Positions 7,243 to 16,764 of a stretch of 64,000 nt of DNA are shown here, one piece after another. Under the pieces are notes generated by a model. It searched no databases and had not been told where the DNA came from. It saw only the letters and a list, made by a program, of their open reading frames with translations. Each line of letters opens with the position of its first letter. The stretch's first letter is position 1. This DNA is from Lachnospiraceae bacterium GAM79 (GTDB taxonomy: Bacteria; Bacillota; Clostridia; Lachnospirales; Lachnospiraceae), in assembly GCA_003584705.1 (NCBI GenBank), contig AP018536.1, forward strand, positions 620,001-684,000. The letters are read 5' to 3'. The position numbers and the translations under genes were made by a program.

Positions 7243-8634
7243 TTACCCGTTCTCTTTCGCAAAATATTCCTTTGTCATCTTCACTACAACGCCGGACAGC
7301 AGGAACACGGCGATCAGGTTGGGGATGACCATGAGTCCGTTGAAGGTCTCGGCGATGCTCCACATCAGTCCCAGGTTCATAGTAGCGCCCACGATAGCAG
7401 TGAGGGAATACAGCACCATGAAAGGCATGTTGGAGCGGGAGCCGAAGAGGAATTCGATACATCTGGTACCGTACAGTCCCCAGCCAATGATGGTGGAGAA
7501 AGCGAAGCAGCACATCGCCACAGCGGTAAAGATCGATACCCAGCTGCCATAGACAGCGGTGAAGCCACTGATGGTCAGCTCTGCACCGGCAGCTTCACCG
7601 TAATTTACGGATACGCCACTGCACAGGATGACCAGCGCTGTCATGGTACAGATGATGATGGTGTCCACGAATACTTCAAAGATGCCGAAGAAGCCCTGTT
7701 TTACCGGTTTCTTCGTATCAGCACAGGCATGGGCGATGGATCCGGTACCAAGACCGGCTTCGTTGGAGAAGATACCGCGGGATACGCCTTTTTTCATGCT
7801 CATGAAGAAGCTTCCTACCACACCGCCGGTCACAGAGGCGGGATTGAAAGCACCTTCGATAATAGAAGCCAATACAGCAGGTACAGACTTAATATGGAAA
7901 ATGATCACACCCAGTGCCAGCACAATATACATGATCGCCATGAAAGGTACCAGCTTGGAGGTGACATTGCCGATACGCTTGATGCCGCCGATCAGGATTA
8001 GGGCAATGATGATCGCCAGAGCCACGCCGATGATCAGGTTGACAAGCTTTACAGCATCTGCAGGCAGTACGTTAAAGCTGCTCAGAGCAGAATCAATGGC
8101 AGTAGTGATCGTATTGACCTGTGTGGCATTACCGGTACCGAACACAGCCAGCACACCGAAAGCGGCGAACAAATACGCCAGGAAGTGCCATTTTTTATCC
8201 AGTCCGTTCTTAATATAATACATGGGGCCGCCTACCAGGTCTCCCTGTGCATTGGTCTCGCGGAAGTGTACAGCAAGCGTTACCTCGGCGAACTTGGTGC
8301 ACATGCCGAGCAGCGCAGATACCCACATCCAGAATACCGCACCGGGGCCGCCGATAGCGATAGCACCTGCCACACCGGCTACGTTACCCGTGCCTACCGT
8401 AGCGGCGAGAGCGGTACATACCGCCTGAAAAGGTGTCAGGGCTCCGTCGGAGGCCTCTTTTTTCTTCATCATACGTCCCAGTGTCACCTTCATGGAATAG
8501 GGGAACTTTCGGATCTGCAGGAAGCGCGTCCGGATACTTAAATACAGACCGACACCGATGATACAGATCATGGCGGGGACACCCCAGATGAAATTGTTGA
8601 CAACACTGTTGACTGCTTCAATTGTGGATAACAT
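7243..8634 (-). CDS. Alanine/glycine:cation symporter (AGCS family)
   Basis: This 463-residue polytopic membrane protein carries the AGCS signature region (ALAATVGTGNVAGVAGAIAI, then GGPGAVFWMW) near residues 70-105, a second conserved block (GVSRGIFSNEAGLGTGSIAH) around 285, and about ten hydrophobic helices. The family imports alanine, glycine or related amino acids with Na+ (sometimes H+). The ATG at 8634 follows AGGAG. It is transcribed divergently from lacL. I saw no glycine riboswitch in the 198-base divergent region. The exact substrate is not resolved by sequence. Confidence 0.93.
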   Translation of the reverse strand: MLSTIEAVNSVVNNFIWGVPAMICIIGVGLYLSIRTRFLQIRKFPYSMKVTLGRMMKKKEASDGALTPFQAVCTALAATVGTGNVAGVAGAIAIGGPGAVFWMWVSALLGMCTKFAEVTLAVHFRETNAQGDLVGGPMYYIKNGLDKKWHFLAYLFAAFGVLAVFGTGNATQVNTITTAIDSALSSFNVLPADAVKLVNLIIGVALAIIIALILIGGIKRIGNVTSKLVPFMAIMYIVLALGVIIFHIKSVPAVLASIIEGAFNPASVTGGVVGSFFMSMKKGVSRGIFSNEAGLGTGSIAHACADTKKPVKQGFFGIFEVFVDTIIICTMTALVILCSGVSVNYGEAAGAELTISGFTAVYGSWVSIFTAVAMCCFAFSTIIGWGLYGTRCIEFLFGSRSNMPFMVLYSLTAIVGATMNLGLMWSIAETFNGLMVIPNLIAVFLLSGVVVKMTKEYFAKENG

Positions 8635-8832
8635 AAACAGAATCTCCTATCATTTGTGGATATAAGGCAAATACTTTTACAGATTAACATATTTTCACAT
8701 ATGCTGCCACAAAAATCTTGATTTCCGGGCAGTGTATCATGGAATCTGTTTTTTCGAAAAGATAAATATTTGTTGCATGGAAGAAAATTCACAATTATTA
8801 TAATAGAAAAGGGATAAATAAGGAGGACCAAA

Positions 8833-10752
8833 ATGGAAGCAGATATCAGATGGCTGGACGATCCGAAGGTGTTCCGGGTCGGTCAGCTGCCAGCCCACAG
8901 TGATCATCCGATCTATCAGGATACGGAAGAAGCGACAGAGGGCAGAAGCTCTCTGGTGCAGTCTCTGGACGGAAACTGGGAGTTTGCCTATTCTGTGAAT
9001 GCCGCAAGCCGTCCGGTGGATTTCTACCGGGACAATGCCGGGGATACAGAATTCGAAACGATCCATGTACCGGGGCATATTGAGTTATCCGGTTACGACA
9101 AAATTCATTATATCAATACCATGTATCCCTGGGAGGGGAAAATTTACCGCCGCCCGGCTTACACGCTGGGAAAAGGATTGGCAGAAGGTGCTTTCAGCGA
9201 AGCAGAGTATAATCCTGTAGGAAGTTATCGCAAGCGTTTTCACCTGGCGGAAGGCCTGCGGGGAAAAAGGGTGATCATCTGTTTCGAAGGTGTGGAACAG
9301 GCGATGTATGTCTGGCTGAACGGGCATTTCGTGGGATATGCCGAGGACAGCTTTACTCCCTCTGAATTCGATCTGACACCTTATATTAAGGAAAAGGACA
9401 ATCTGCTGGCGGTGGAAGTGCATAAGCGCAGTACGGCTGCTTTTCTGGAGGATCAGGATTTCTTCCGCTTTTTCGGAATCTTCCGGAGTGTGGAATTATA
9501 TGCCAAGCCGCAGTGGCACGTGGAAGACCTTTGGGCGAAGCCTTATTTTTCCGTAGAGGATGGAAAAGGCACGTTAGATGCAGCAATCAAAATATCTGCT
9601 GAGGGTGAGGGACAGCGTCCGGGCAAAATGCGTGTATGTCTGTCGGATGCCAACGGGAAATGCCTGTTGGAGCAGACACAGATTTTGCAGTCACAGGCGG
9701 AGCAGACGTTGCACCTTCGGGAAACATTGGCAGAAAAAGTAATCCCCTGGAGCCATGAGAACTCGTACTTATATCAGTTGGATATCACTCTGACAGACAG
9801 TGAGGGGGAAGTGACGGAAGTGGTGCCATATAAAATAGGCTTCCGTGATTTTGCGCTGGATCCTCAGGATAAGGTAATGAAGCTGAATGGTGAGCGGCTG
9901 GTGATTTGTGGAGTGAACCGCCATGAGTGGAATGCAGCTTCCGGACGGTGTATTTCCCTGGAAGACATGAAATGGGACATCGAATGCTTCAAACGTAACC
10001 ATATCAATGCGGTCAGAACCTGTCATTATCCGGACCGCAAGGAATGGTACGGACTGTGTGATGAAGCCGGAATCTATGTGATGGCGGAGACGAATCTGGA
10101 GAGTCACGGCTCCTGGCAGAAGATGGGAGCTGTGGAACCTTCCTGGAATGTGCCCGGTTCCCTGCCGGAGTGGAAGGAAGCGGTAGTGGACCGTGCCAGA
10201 ACCAATTTTGAATGCTTTAAGAATCATCCTTCGATCCTGTTCTGGTCTCTGGGAAATGAATCCTATGCCGGAGATGATATTGCTGCCATGCAGCAGTTTT
10301 TCAAGGAAAAGGACGATCAACGGCTGGTACATTACGAAGGTGTCTTCCACAACAGAGCTTATGAAGACCGGATCTCGGATGTGGAGAGCCGTATGTACGC
10401 ATACCCGCAGGAAATTATAGATTATCTGGAACATGACCCCAAGAAACCCTATCTGTTATGCGAATATATGCATGACATGGGCAATTCTCTGGGCGGAATG
10501 AAGTCCTATATGGAATTATTGGACCGCTTTGAAATGTATCAGGGCGGATTTATCTGGGATTATATTGACCAGGCGCTTTGGGTGGAAGATGAAGTCACAG
10601 GACGGAGAGTCCTGCGCTATGGCGGAGACTTTGATGACCGTCCCAGCGACTATGAATTTTCCGGCAACGGAATTCTTTTCGCAAATCGCAGCGAAAAACC
10701 GGCAATGCAGGAGGTGAGATACTATTATGGCATTCAGAATCGTGATCGGTGA
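8833..10752 (+). CDS. lacL: Beta-galactosidase large subunit (GH2, LacL type)
   Basis: This 639-residue glycoside hydrolase family 2 protein has a sugar-binding jelly-roll domain (about 40-210), an immunoglobulin-like domain (about 220-330) and a TIM barrel to the end. The acid/base Glu lies in LFWSLGNES (about residue 475) and the nucleophile Glu in LLCEYMHDMGNS (about 540). It stops where the small-subunit region of LacZ would begin, and the next gene supplies that part, as in the heterodimeric LacLM enzymes of lactobacilli and Leuconostoc. AAGGAGG precedes the ATG. It hydrolyses lactose or other beta-galactosides in the cytoplasm. Confidence 0.93.
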   Translation: MEADIRWLDDPKVFRVGQLPAHSDHPIYQDTEEATEGRSSLVQSLDGNWEFAYSVNAASRPVDFYRDNAGDTEFETIHVPGHIELSGYDKIHYINTMYPWEGKIYRRPAYTLGKGLAEGAFSEAEYNPVGSYRKRFHLAEGLRGKRVIICFEGVEQAMYVWLNGHFVGYAEDSFTPSEFDLTPYIKEKDNLLAVEVHKRSTAAFLEDQDFFRFFGIFRSVELYAKPQWHVEDLWAKPYFSVEDGKGTLDAAIKISAEGEGQRPGKMRVCLSDANGKCLLEQTQILQSQAEQTLHLRETLAEKVIPWSHENSYLYQLDITLTDSEGEVTEVVPYKIGFRDFALDPQDKVMKLNGERLVICGVNRHEWNAASGRCISLEDMKWDIECFKRNHINAVRTCHYPDRKEWYGLCDEAGIYVMAETNLESHGSWQKMGAVEPSWNVPGSLPEWKEAVVDRARTNFECFKNHPSILFWSLGNESYAGDDIAAMQQFFKEKDDQRLVHYEGVFHNRAYEDRISDVESRMYAYPQEIIDYLEHDPKKPYLLCEYMHDMGNSLGGMKSYMELLDRFEMYQGGFIWDYIDQALWVEDEVTGRRVLRYGGDFDDRPSDYEFSGNGILFANRSEKPAMQEVRYYYGIQNRDR

Positions 10753-11668
10753 TGTGACCATCGGAATACAGGGACAGGATTTTGCCTATATTTTCTCTGT
10801 AGGAATGGGCGGCATGGAATCTTTATATAAGGATGGAAAAGAGTGGCTGTACCGGGCTCCCAGACCGGCTTTCTGGCGGGCAGCCACGGACAACGACAGA
10901 GGTAATGGCTTTGTTTTCCGCAGTGCGGTCTGGTCTGCGGCGGATCGTTTTGTGCGCTGTGTAAAGGTAACGGCCCGGATGGATGAGCAGGAGATCAGCA
11001 TGCCTCCGGCACCGGAAAATAATAAATACAACGGTGATGAAACCTGTGACCGGTTTGAAATCTCCTATACTTACGAGACACCCACTGTACCGGTAACGGA
11101 AGTCACGGTAAGCTATCTGGTGGAATCGGACGGCCGGATCCATGTACAGGTGGATTATCTCGGAAAACAGGGACTGCCGGAGCTTCCGGTATTGGGCTTA
11201 AGATTTTTAATGCCCACAGCGGCGGAAGGCTATACTTACGAAGGTTTGTCCGGAGAGACCTATCCGGACCGTATGGCAGGAGGAATTCCCAGTGTGTATG
11301 AAGTACAGGGATTGCCGGTGACACCCTATATGGTGCCTCAGGACTGTGGGATGCATATGCAGACCAAATGGCTGGAGATCGTCAGGAAGACTTCCCTGGA
11401 TAATACAGACCGTGGAGAAAGAAGCAGCCGTTTAAAAATAACCGCGGAGGAGGGAAAACACTTCGCATTTTCCTGCCTGCCTTATACGGCACAGGAACTG
11501 GAAAATGCCATGCACCACGAAGAACTACCTCCTGCCCGCAGGACGGTGGTATCCATCCTGGGAGCAGTGAGGGGCGTGGGTGGTATCAACAGCTGGGGCG
11601 CTGATGTGGAAGATGCTTATCATATCAGCGGAGAACAGGATATCACTTACGGATTCTGGATCGATTGA
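10727..11668 (+). CDS. lacM: Beta-galactosidase small subunit (LacM type)
   Basis: This 313-residue protein corresponds to the C-terminal beta-sandwich of GH2 beta-galactosidases (Bgal_small_N). It contains FWRAATDNDRGNG (about 45-57), GLRFLMP and YEGLSGETYPDRMAGG, which contribute to the sugar site in related enzymes. The start overlaps the end of lacL by 26 bases, as in known lacLM pairs, implying translational coupling and equal synthesis. The ribosome-binding site GGAGGTGA lies within lacL. It should form a heterodimer with LacL. The 3' end overlaps the convergent sirtuin gene by 22 bases. Confidence 0.92.
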   Translation: MAFRIVIGDVTIGIQGQDFAYIFSVGMGGMESLYKDGKEWLYRAPRPAFWRAATDNDRGNGFVFRSAVWSAADRFVRCVKVTARMDEQEISMPPAPENNKYNGDETCDRFEISYTYETPTVPVTEVTVSYLVESDGRIHVQVDYLGKQGLPELPVLGLRFLMPTAAEGYTYEGLSGETYPDRMAGGIPSVYEVQGLPVTPYMVPQDCGMHMQTKWLEIVRKTSLDNTDRGERSSRLKITAEEGKHFAFSCLPYTAQELENAMHHEELPPARRTVVSILGAVRGVGGINSWGADVEDAYHISGEQDITYGFWID

Positions 11669-12384
11669 AATACTTCCCCGATCGGTCCCTGAATCAGGAG
11701 ATCTGCGTGGCTGTCTCTGGGTGTTGCACTCTTGTTGATGACCACCAGCTTATCTCCCTGAAAATAATCAATTAACCCGGCTGCGGGATAGACAGCCAGA
11801 GAAGTGCCGCCGATGATCAGGACATCTGCTTCGTGGATGTATCTGACGGCGGCATTTAACGTCTTCTCATCCAGTCCCTCTTCGTACAGAACCACATCCG
11901 GCTTGATGATACCACCGCATTTTTCACAGCGGGGAATACCGGTGCTGTTTAAGATCGTGTCGATTCCATAGAACTGATAGCATTTTTCACAGTAATTGCG
12001 AAGCACGGAGCCGTGGAGCTCCAGTACGGTCCTGCTTCCGGCAGCCTGATGCAGTCCGTCGATATTCTGGGTGATCACGGCCCGGACTTTCCCGGCAGCT
12101 TCCAGTTCTGCCAGTTTTTTATGGGCGGCATTGGGCTGTGCATTGGGGAAGAGCATCTTATTCCGGTAAAAACGGAAGAATTCCTCCGTGTGGGAACGAT
12201 AAAAGGTGTGACTTAAAATCGTCTCCGGCGGGTAATCGTACTGTTGGTGATACAGTCCGTCCACGCTTCGGAAATCCGGGATTCCACTCTCGGTGGAGAC
12301 ACCGGCACCACCGAAAAATACGATATTGCCGTAGGTATCAATGATCTTTTGCAATTCCTGAATCTGTTTGTTCAAATTTTCCAT
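11647..12384 (-). CDS. cobB: Sir2-family NAD-dependent protein deacylase
   Basis: This 245-residue sirtuin shows all family motifs: GAGVSTESGIPDFRS (about 26-40), TQNIDGLH (about 105), the catalytic His in LELHG (about 122), two CxxC pairs of a zinc ribbon (CEKC, then CEKCGG) and GTSLAVYPAA (about 193). It removes acyl groups from lysines using NAD+. The ATG at 12384 follows AGGAGG. It lies three bases after a GT-C-like membrane protein gene on the same strand and is probably its downstream operon partner. The overlap with lacM suggests possible antisense interference. Confidence 0.93.
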   Translation of the reverse strand: MENLNKQIQELQKIIDTYGNIVFFGGAGVSTESGIPDFRSVDGLYHQQYDYPPETILSHTFYRSHTEEFFRFYRNKMLFPNAQPNAAHKKLAELEAAGKVRAVITQNIDGLHQAAGSRTVLELHGSVLRNYCEKCYQFYGIDTILNSTGIPRCEKCGGIIKPDVVLYEEGLDEKTLNAAVRYIHEADVLIIGGTSLAVYPAAGLIDYFQGDKLVVINKSATPRDSHADLLIQGPIGEVFQSIQNP

Positions 12385-12387
12385 AAG

Positions 12388-14172
12388 TTATTCCTCCTTT
12401 TCCTTATGAGAATTACGAAAATTTTGAAAATATTGTTTCCGTATCGGTTGCAGGCTGGCGGCAGTAGTAATAACCGCCAGATATTTGAACATCTGCAGCA
12501 GAATGTAGACGCCACAGGAGTAGAAGCTGTTGATGAACTTTTGCATGTCTTCGGAAAACCATGCGGTGAACAGGCCACAGCCGAAACGCAGCAGAACGGC
12601 ACTGAGCAGAATCCCACAGGTCAGGATCCACAGTTCGAGATCTTTTGTGTCCCCATGGAAAAGTCCATGGATCACGCGGACGGTCAGCACACAAAGGGCA
12701 AGCAGTGCCAGCAGGAACATGGGCTGTCCCAACAACTGATAGATGGCGTTGCTCTTATTCAGAAGAGATACCATACCGGAACTGTAGATCTCATTGAAAT
12801 CATATAAGGTCTCATCCTCAATGGAATCATAATCGGCAGCCTGAAACTGCGACAGTGTGGGGTACACGGTTAGGCAGGAGGCAAAGGATTCCATACGACG
12901 GATATCCGACAGCCGGCCGGCACTTTTGGCGGAACTGCTCAAAGCACAATCGGTGTATCCTGCAATTTTCCAGATATTCTGCAAAGTATCACTGAGGATA
13001 CCGGGAATTTCTTCCGGCAGTACTCCACGGGATTGGGAGGAAAAATAGAGGGCACCGTCCGTCTTTTCGGTCAGCTCGCCACTGGCTACGGCTGCCCGCA
13101 GTTCGGAGAGGACGTTGCCATAAAAGGTCTGTGCACTGACGGCATTCGGGGCAATTCCCGAGTCCTGTACCGCATCCCGCAGAACCCAGCTGAAGTGATC
13201 GCCGGGAATCTCACCATCCCTTGTGGCCCAGTCTTCGGTATAACTGTCCAATAGTGTCTGAATCTGCTGCAGAGTGGGACTGGCTGCTTCTGCTCTGACA
13301 ATAGTATCCCGGGAGATCCAGATGTCGGGATTGGTTCTCGTATTGCTGTCCAGATGATACAACAGGGACATCAGCTCTGCAAAATTTCCCTCCGTGCGGT
13401 CGTTGTTCAGGAAAACACCGTAGTGGATCCGGTTGACGACGGAGACACCGGTGTTGGCGCCGAACAGGAGAAGGAGTGGCAATAACATGGTCAGGCAGTG
13501 AAGCAGAAGTGCCTTTGTGTTTAATTTCTTATGCAGGACCAGAATTACATAACCCACGTTCCATACCGTCATAACGGCGATAAACGGCAGGATCCAGACG
13601 GAATCCTCCCGGATCTGCCAGAAAAAGGCAAGAGTCAGTCCGGTCAGGAATGCCCAGGGCAGCTGTTTTTTCAAGGGGAGCTCTTTGCGCAGAGTCAGTC
13701 CGATCATGCTGGAAAATACCACCAGGACCATTCCCGGAACGATTGCCATGCGGTACAGCCGCTGCGTGACCAACAGCGTGAGGCTGATGGGGGAAAACAA
13801 CAGGAGCAGATAGAGAATTGCCTGCCCATAGGGATTCTGCCATCTCACAGACACTGCGCGGACAAACAGCCATGCACCGGCCGCCTGCAACAGCGACAGC
13901 AGAACAGAGTAGGGAAGGCACAGCTTTTTCGCCAGTACCAGAAACAGCGGATAGCCGATTCCTTTTGCCAGTGTATAAGAATCGTAGCTGCCAAGCCACA
14001 CGCCGCTCAGCAGATCGTAAGCATTCTCGAACAGCAGCCGGTCATCATAGCGCTGATTTGCCAGGATCATATAAGGAATCCTCAGTCCGGCGAGGACGCG
14101 GAAAACGGTCATCACCAGAAGGAGGAAGGGCAGATATCGGGAAAAATCTTTTTTGGATAATGTGGTATGCAT
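12388..14172 (-). CDS. Polytopic membrane protein, GT-C-like (putative glycosyltransferase)
   Basis: This protein of about 594 residues has some ten hydrophobic helices and a long extracytoplasmic segment (about 290-470). The first loop contains acidic residues (RYDD, about 40) before LLSGVWLGSYDSYTLAKGIG, which resembles GT-C enzymes that use polyprenyl-phosphate sugars, where loop-1 acidic residues are catalytic. Similarity is weak and the sugar and acceptor are unknown. ATG 14172 is preferred over an in-frame TTG at 14199; neither has a strong site. It is followed after three bases by the sirtuin gene. Confidence 0.6.
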   Translation of the reverse strand: MHTTLSKKDFSRYLPFLLLVMTVFRVLAGLRIPYMILANQRYDDRLLFENAYDLLSGVWLGSYDSYTLAKGIGYPLFLVLAKKLCLPYSVLLSLLQAAGAWLFVRAVSVRWQNPYGQAILYLLLLFSPISLTLLVTQRLYRMAIVPGMVLVVFSSMIGLTLRKELPLKKQLPWAFLTGLTLAFFWQIREDSVWILPFIAVMTVWNVGYVILVLHKKLNTKALLLHCLTMLLPLLLLFGANTGVSVVNRIHYGVFLNNDRTEGNFAELMSLLYHLDSNTRTNPDIWISRDTIVRAEAASPTLQQIQTLLDSYTEDWATRDGEIPGDHFSWVLRDAVQDSGIAPNAVSAQTFYGNVLSELRAAVASGELTEKTDGALYFSSQSRGVLPEEIPGILSDTLQNIWKIAGYTDCALSSSAKSAGRLSDIRRMESFASCLTVYPTLSQFQAADYDSIEDETLYDFNEIYSSGMVSLLNKSNAIYQLLGQPMFLLALLALCVLTVRVIHGLFHGDTKDLELWILTCGILLSAVLLRFGCGLFTAWFSEDMQKFINSFYSCGVYILLQMFKYLAVITTAASLQPIRKQYFQNFRNSHKEKEE

Positions 14173-14304
14173 AAGGTTTCCATCCGTTTCTTTTTTCAAA
14201 AGTAGTATGTTAATTACATCATAGTGTTAGGTGAGTGACAAGTCAATCAGTGTCCGGTAAAGAAAATTTTCGAAAAAATTAAGAAAACCCTAAAATATGT
14301 GGTA

Positions 14305-14334
14305 TTGAGACTGCCGTAGGAGATATGCTACAAT
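14305..14334 (+). promoter_or_regulatory. Sigma-A promoter of the YdcF-like gene
   Basis: TTGAGA (14305-14310) and TACAAT (14329-14334) are 18 bases apart and lie about 27 bases before the start codon. Confidence 0.7.
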
Positions 14335-14360
14335 AGATCGTAGGAAAGAATGGAGGCAGT

Positions 14361-15194
14361 ATGAAAAGGAACCACTTGATTCCGAGGGAAAAAAGTAAAA
14401 AAGTGATCTATCTGGATCCCAGAGGCAGAGGCGTGGGAGAAAAACATTACGGAGCAAGGGCGTTATATGTTCTGGCGGTGCTGTGTCTGCTGTACTGTGT
14501 GGGGATCGGTCTTTTTGTTGCCTTCGGCAGCTACTTTTTCCTGGTCTGGGGTGTGATTGGTGCTTTTTGTGCCGCATGGGCATGGGTGCTGACCCGCAGA
14601 ACCGTATATTACTGGATCCCCCGATGGCTGCATATTACATTCCGGAGTCTTGTGATGGCAGGGATGGTATTGCTTCTTATTATAGAAGGGATGATCGTCA
14701 GTCAGTTCCATGCCACGGCGCAGGAAGGTGCGGATTATGTGATCATACTGGGAGCCCAGTGGAAGACTTCCGGCCCCAGTTATGTGCTACAGAAACGGCT
14801 GGATAAAGCCATAGAATATCTGAATGCCAATCCGGAGACCAAAGTCATCGTGTCCGGTGGACAGGGATACAATGAACCCATCAGCGAGGCCGAGGGAATG
14901 CAAGGATATCTGGAAACCGCCGGGATCGATCCGGAGCGGATCCTCATGGAGGATGCTTCCACGAATACCACGCAGAATCTGATCTTCAGCGGAGAACTGC
15001 TGGACAAATCAGAGGACAGTGTTGTGGTTATTACCAACAATTTTCATATGTTCCGGGCGTTGGCTATTGCGAGAAAACAGGGCTATGCCCATGTAGAGGG
15101 ACTGTCCGCGGGAACTTATCCCGTTACCGTACCGAATAACCTGCTGCGGGAGGCTTTCGGGGTAGTGAAGGACTTTATGGCGAACCATTTATAA
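14361..15194 (+). CDS. YdcF/SanA/ElyC-family (DUF218) membrane protein
   Basis: This 277-residue protein has an N-terminal hydrophobic region with about four membrane helices (residues 34-125) and a C-terminal DUF218 domain with ADYVIILGAQWK (about 130), VIVSGGQGYNEPISEAEGM (about 170) and EDASTNTTQNLIFS (about 200). Family members such as SanA and ElyC act in envelope integrity and lipid-carrier recycling in Enterobacteria; the activity here is not defined. GGAGG sits before ATG 14361. The gene has its own promoter and is followed by a DUF951 gene. Confidence 0.85.
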   Translation: MKRNHLIPREKSKKVIYLDPRGRGVGEKHYGARALYVLAVLCLLYCVGIGLFVAFGSYFFLVWGVIGAFCAAWAWVLTRRTVYYWIPRWLHITFRSLVMAGMVLLLIIEGMIVSQFHATAQEGADYVIILGAQWKTSGPSYVLQKRLDKAIEYLNANPETKVIVSGGQGYNEPISEAEGMQGYLETAGIDPERILMEDASTNTTQNLIFSGELLDKSEDSVVVITNNFHMFRALAIARKQGYAHVEGLSAGTYPVTVPNNLLREAFGVVKDFMANHL

Positions 15195-15271
15195 TACAGA
15201 ATCACAGGCCTCTGTCGCGACATGTTTGCGGAGGAGTGGCGATACAGTCAGGAAAAGAAGAGGAAAATGTT

Positions 15272-15454
15272 ATGGATATTAATGTGGGAGATGTATTGAA
15301 ACTGAAAAAACAGCATCCCTGCGGCAGCAGAGAATGGGAAGTACTCCGTGTGGGAGCAGATTTCCGGCTGAAATGTCTGGGCTGTGGACACCAGATCATG
15401 ATCGCAAGAAAACTATTAGAAAAAAATGTGAAAGAAATCGTTGAAAAATCTTGA
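15272..15454 (+). CDS. DUF951 family small protein
   Basis: This 60-residue cytosolic protein matches DUF951: MDINVGDVLKLKKQHPCGS, then WEVLRVGADFRLKCLGCGHQ. The Cys residues could bind a metal. It is typically found next to the rpsF-ssb-rpsR genes in Firmicutes, as here. The ATG at 15272 follows AAGAAGAGG; a GTG at 15236 lies directly on its own putative site and is rejected. The promoter of rpsF overlaps its last codons. Function is unknown. Confidence 0.88.
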   Translation: MDINVGDVLKLKKQHPCGSREWEVLRVGADFRLKCLGCGHQIMIARKLLEKNVKEIVEKS

Positions 15455-15478
15455 AAAGTGGACAGGAATATGGTATCA
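15450..15478 (+). promoter_or_regulatory. Promoter of rpsF-ssb-rpsR
   Basis: TTGAAA (15450-15455) and TATCAT (15473-15478) are spaced by 17 bases. Transcription would begin near 15485, leaving a leader of about 68 bases before rpsF, where S6/S18 feedback elements occur in other bacteria; I could not recognise that motif here. Confidence 0.65.
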
Positions 15479-15552
15479 TGTTCCTTCGTGAGACACTTTA
15501 TTCCTTGCTCATATATAAAATATGGGCCAGAGACCAAAAGGAGGTAACTAAC

Positions 15553-15843
15553 ATGAACAAGTACGAATTAGCCGTTGTTGTTAGCGCTAAGATCGAGGAT
15601 GATGAGAGAGCAGCCGTTGTTGACAAGTGCAAAGCACTGGTTGAGAGATTCGGCGGCAACATCACAGAAGTGGACGAGTGGGGCAAGAAGAAGCTTGCTT
15701 ACGAAGTTCAGAAGATGAAAGAAGCTTTCTACTACTTCATCAGATTTGAAGCTGAGAGCACTGTTCCTGCAGAGATCGAGAGCCGTGTTCGTATCATGGA
15801 CAACGTGATCAGATACTTATGCGTTAGACAGGACGAGGCATAA
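15553..15843 (+). CDS. rpsF: 30S ribosomal protein S6
   Basis: This 96-residue protein has the S6 ferredoxin-like fold with NKYELAVVVSAKI at the N-terminus, the conserved WGKKKLAYEVQK strand and the RIMDNVIRYLCVR C-terminal strand. S6 binds S18 on the platform of the small subunit. AAGGAGGT lies about eight bases upstream. The gene is first in the rpsF-ssb-rpsR operon, a conserved bacterial order that couples ribosome and replication proteins. It ends 21 bases before ssb. Confidence 0.98.
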   Translation: MNKYELAVVVSAKIEDDERAAVVDKCKALVERFGGNITEVDEWGKKKLAYEVQKMKEAFYYFIRFEAESTVPAEIESRVRIMDNVIRYLCVRQDEA

Positions 15844-15864
15844 ACAGAAAGCGAGAAGCGAAAT

Positions 15865-16323
15865 ATGAATAAAGTAATTCTTATGGGACGTTTAACAAGG
15901 GATCCTGAGGTAAGATATTCTCAGGGAGCTACCGCAACAGCGATTGCTCGTTTTTCCATAGCAGTAGATAGAAGATTTAAGCGTGACGGTGAGCCGGATG
16001 CTGATTTTATTAACTGTGTAGCGTTTGGCAGAACCGGTGAGTTTATTGAGAGATACGGCCACAAGGGAACAAAGTTCGTTGTTGAAGGACGTATCCAGAC
16101 CGGAAGCTATACCAATAAGGATGGACAGCGTGTGTATACTACTGATGTAGTGGCTGAGAACGTAGAGTTCGCAGAGAGTAAGAACGCATCTGCCGGCAAT
16201 AATGACGGCGGATACCAGAACGCTGGCTTTGGTGGTGGTAATAATGCCCCTGCTCCTTCCGGAGCAGGTGATGGCTTTATGAACATCCCTGACGGCATCG
16301 ATGAAGAATTACCCTTTAACTAA
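15865..16323 (+). CDS. ssb: Single-stranded DNA-binding protein
   Basis: This 152-residue SSB has the N-terminal OB fold (MNKVILMGRLTRDPEVRYSQ; ATAIARFSIAVDR; DFINCVAFGRTGEF) over residues 1-105, then a Gly/Asn-rich flexible linker. The acidic C-terminal tip DEELPFN recruits DNA-repair and replication partners. It forms tetramers that coat single-stranded DNA. It sits between rpsF and rpsR as in most Firmicutes. GCGAGAAGCG is a weak site; translation may be coupled to rpsF. Confidence 0.98.
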   Translation: MNKVILMGRLTRDPEVRYSQGATATAIARFSIAVDRRFKRDGEPDADFINCVAFGRTGEFIERYGHKGTKFVVEGRIQTGSYTNKDGQRVYTTDVVAENVEFAESKNASAGNNDGGYQNAGFGGGNNAPAPSGAGDGFMNIPDGIDEELPFN

Positions 16324-16389
16324 GTTTCAGTGACAAGCGGAGCTGACACCCGCCTCTGCCCTGACAGATTCCGATAGGAGGTAATAATA

Positions 16390-16653
16390 ATGGCTTTTAA
16401 TAAGACTGAGAAGACCGATTCTCCGATGAGAAAAAAAGGCGGTATGCGCAGAAGAAAGAAAGTTTGCGTATTCTGTGGTAAAGATAACGTAATCGATTAC
16501 AAGGATACAGCTAAGCTGAAGAAGTATGTATCTGAGAGAGGTAAGATCCTTCCTCGTCGTATTACCGGTACTTGTGCAAAGCATCAGAGAGCACTGACCG
16601 TTGCTATCAAGAGAGCACGTCACGTAGCACTTATGCCTTATGTAGCTGAATAA
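16390..16653 (+). CDS. rpsR: 30S ribosomal protein S18
   Basis: This 87-residue basic protein has the S18 core: [20 protein letters not shown] and [20 protein letters not shown]. The CVFCG pair plus the later Cys/His indicate the zinc-type S18. It binds 16S rRNA with S6. TAGGAGG lies just upstream of the ATG. A strong hairpin terminator follows 16 bases after the stop codon, closing the operon. Confidence 0.98.
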   Translation: MAFNKTEKTDSPMRKKGGMRRRKKVCVFCGKDNVIDYKDTAKLKKYVSERGKILPRRITGTCAKHQRALTVAIKRARHVALMPYVAE

Positions 16654-16669
16654 TTCAGACTAAGATGAG

Positions 16670-16697
16670 AGACCAGCCCTTTGTGGCTGGTCTTTTT
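16670..16697 (+). terminator. Terminator of rpsF-ssb-rpsR
   Basis: AGACCAGCC and GGCTGGTCT form a nine-base-pair stem with a six-base loop, followed by TTTTTG. Confidence 0.92.
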
Positions 16698-16735
16698 GTG
16701 TATACCATGAGCCGAGTACAGGGTAACAGTTGCGT

Positions 16736-16764
16736 TTGACGGGGGTCGGATGCTCCATTATAAT
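16736..16764 (+). promoter_or_regulatory. Sigma-A promoter of the rRNA methyltransferase gene
   Basis: TTGACG (16736-16741) and TATAAT (16759-16764) are spaced by exactly 17 bases. Transcription would begin near 16771, which rules out the upstream in-frame ATG at 16750 as the translation start. Confidence 0.85.

Noticed and set aside
8773-8804. TTGCAT and TATAAT before lacL as a sigma-A promoter
   Set aside because: The spacer is 20 bases, too long for a confident call; the TATAAT may still be used with another contact.
8635-8832. Possible glycine riboswitch upstream of the AGCS symporter
   Set aside because: No tandem or single glycine aptamer core could be recognised in the 198-base divergent region.
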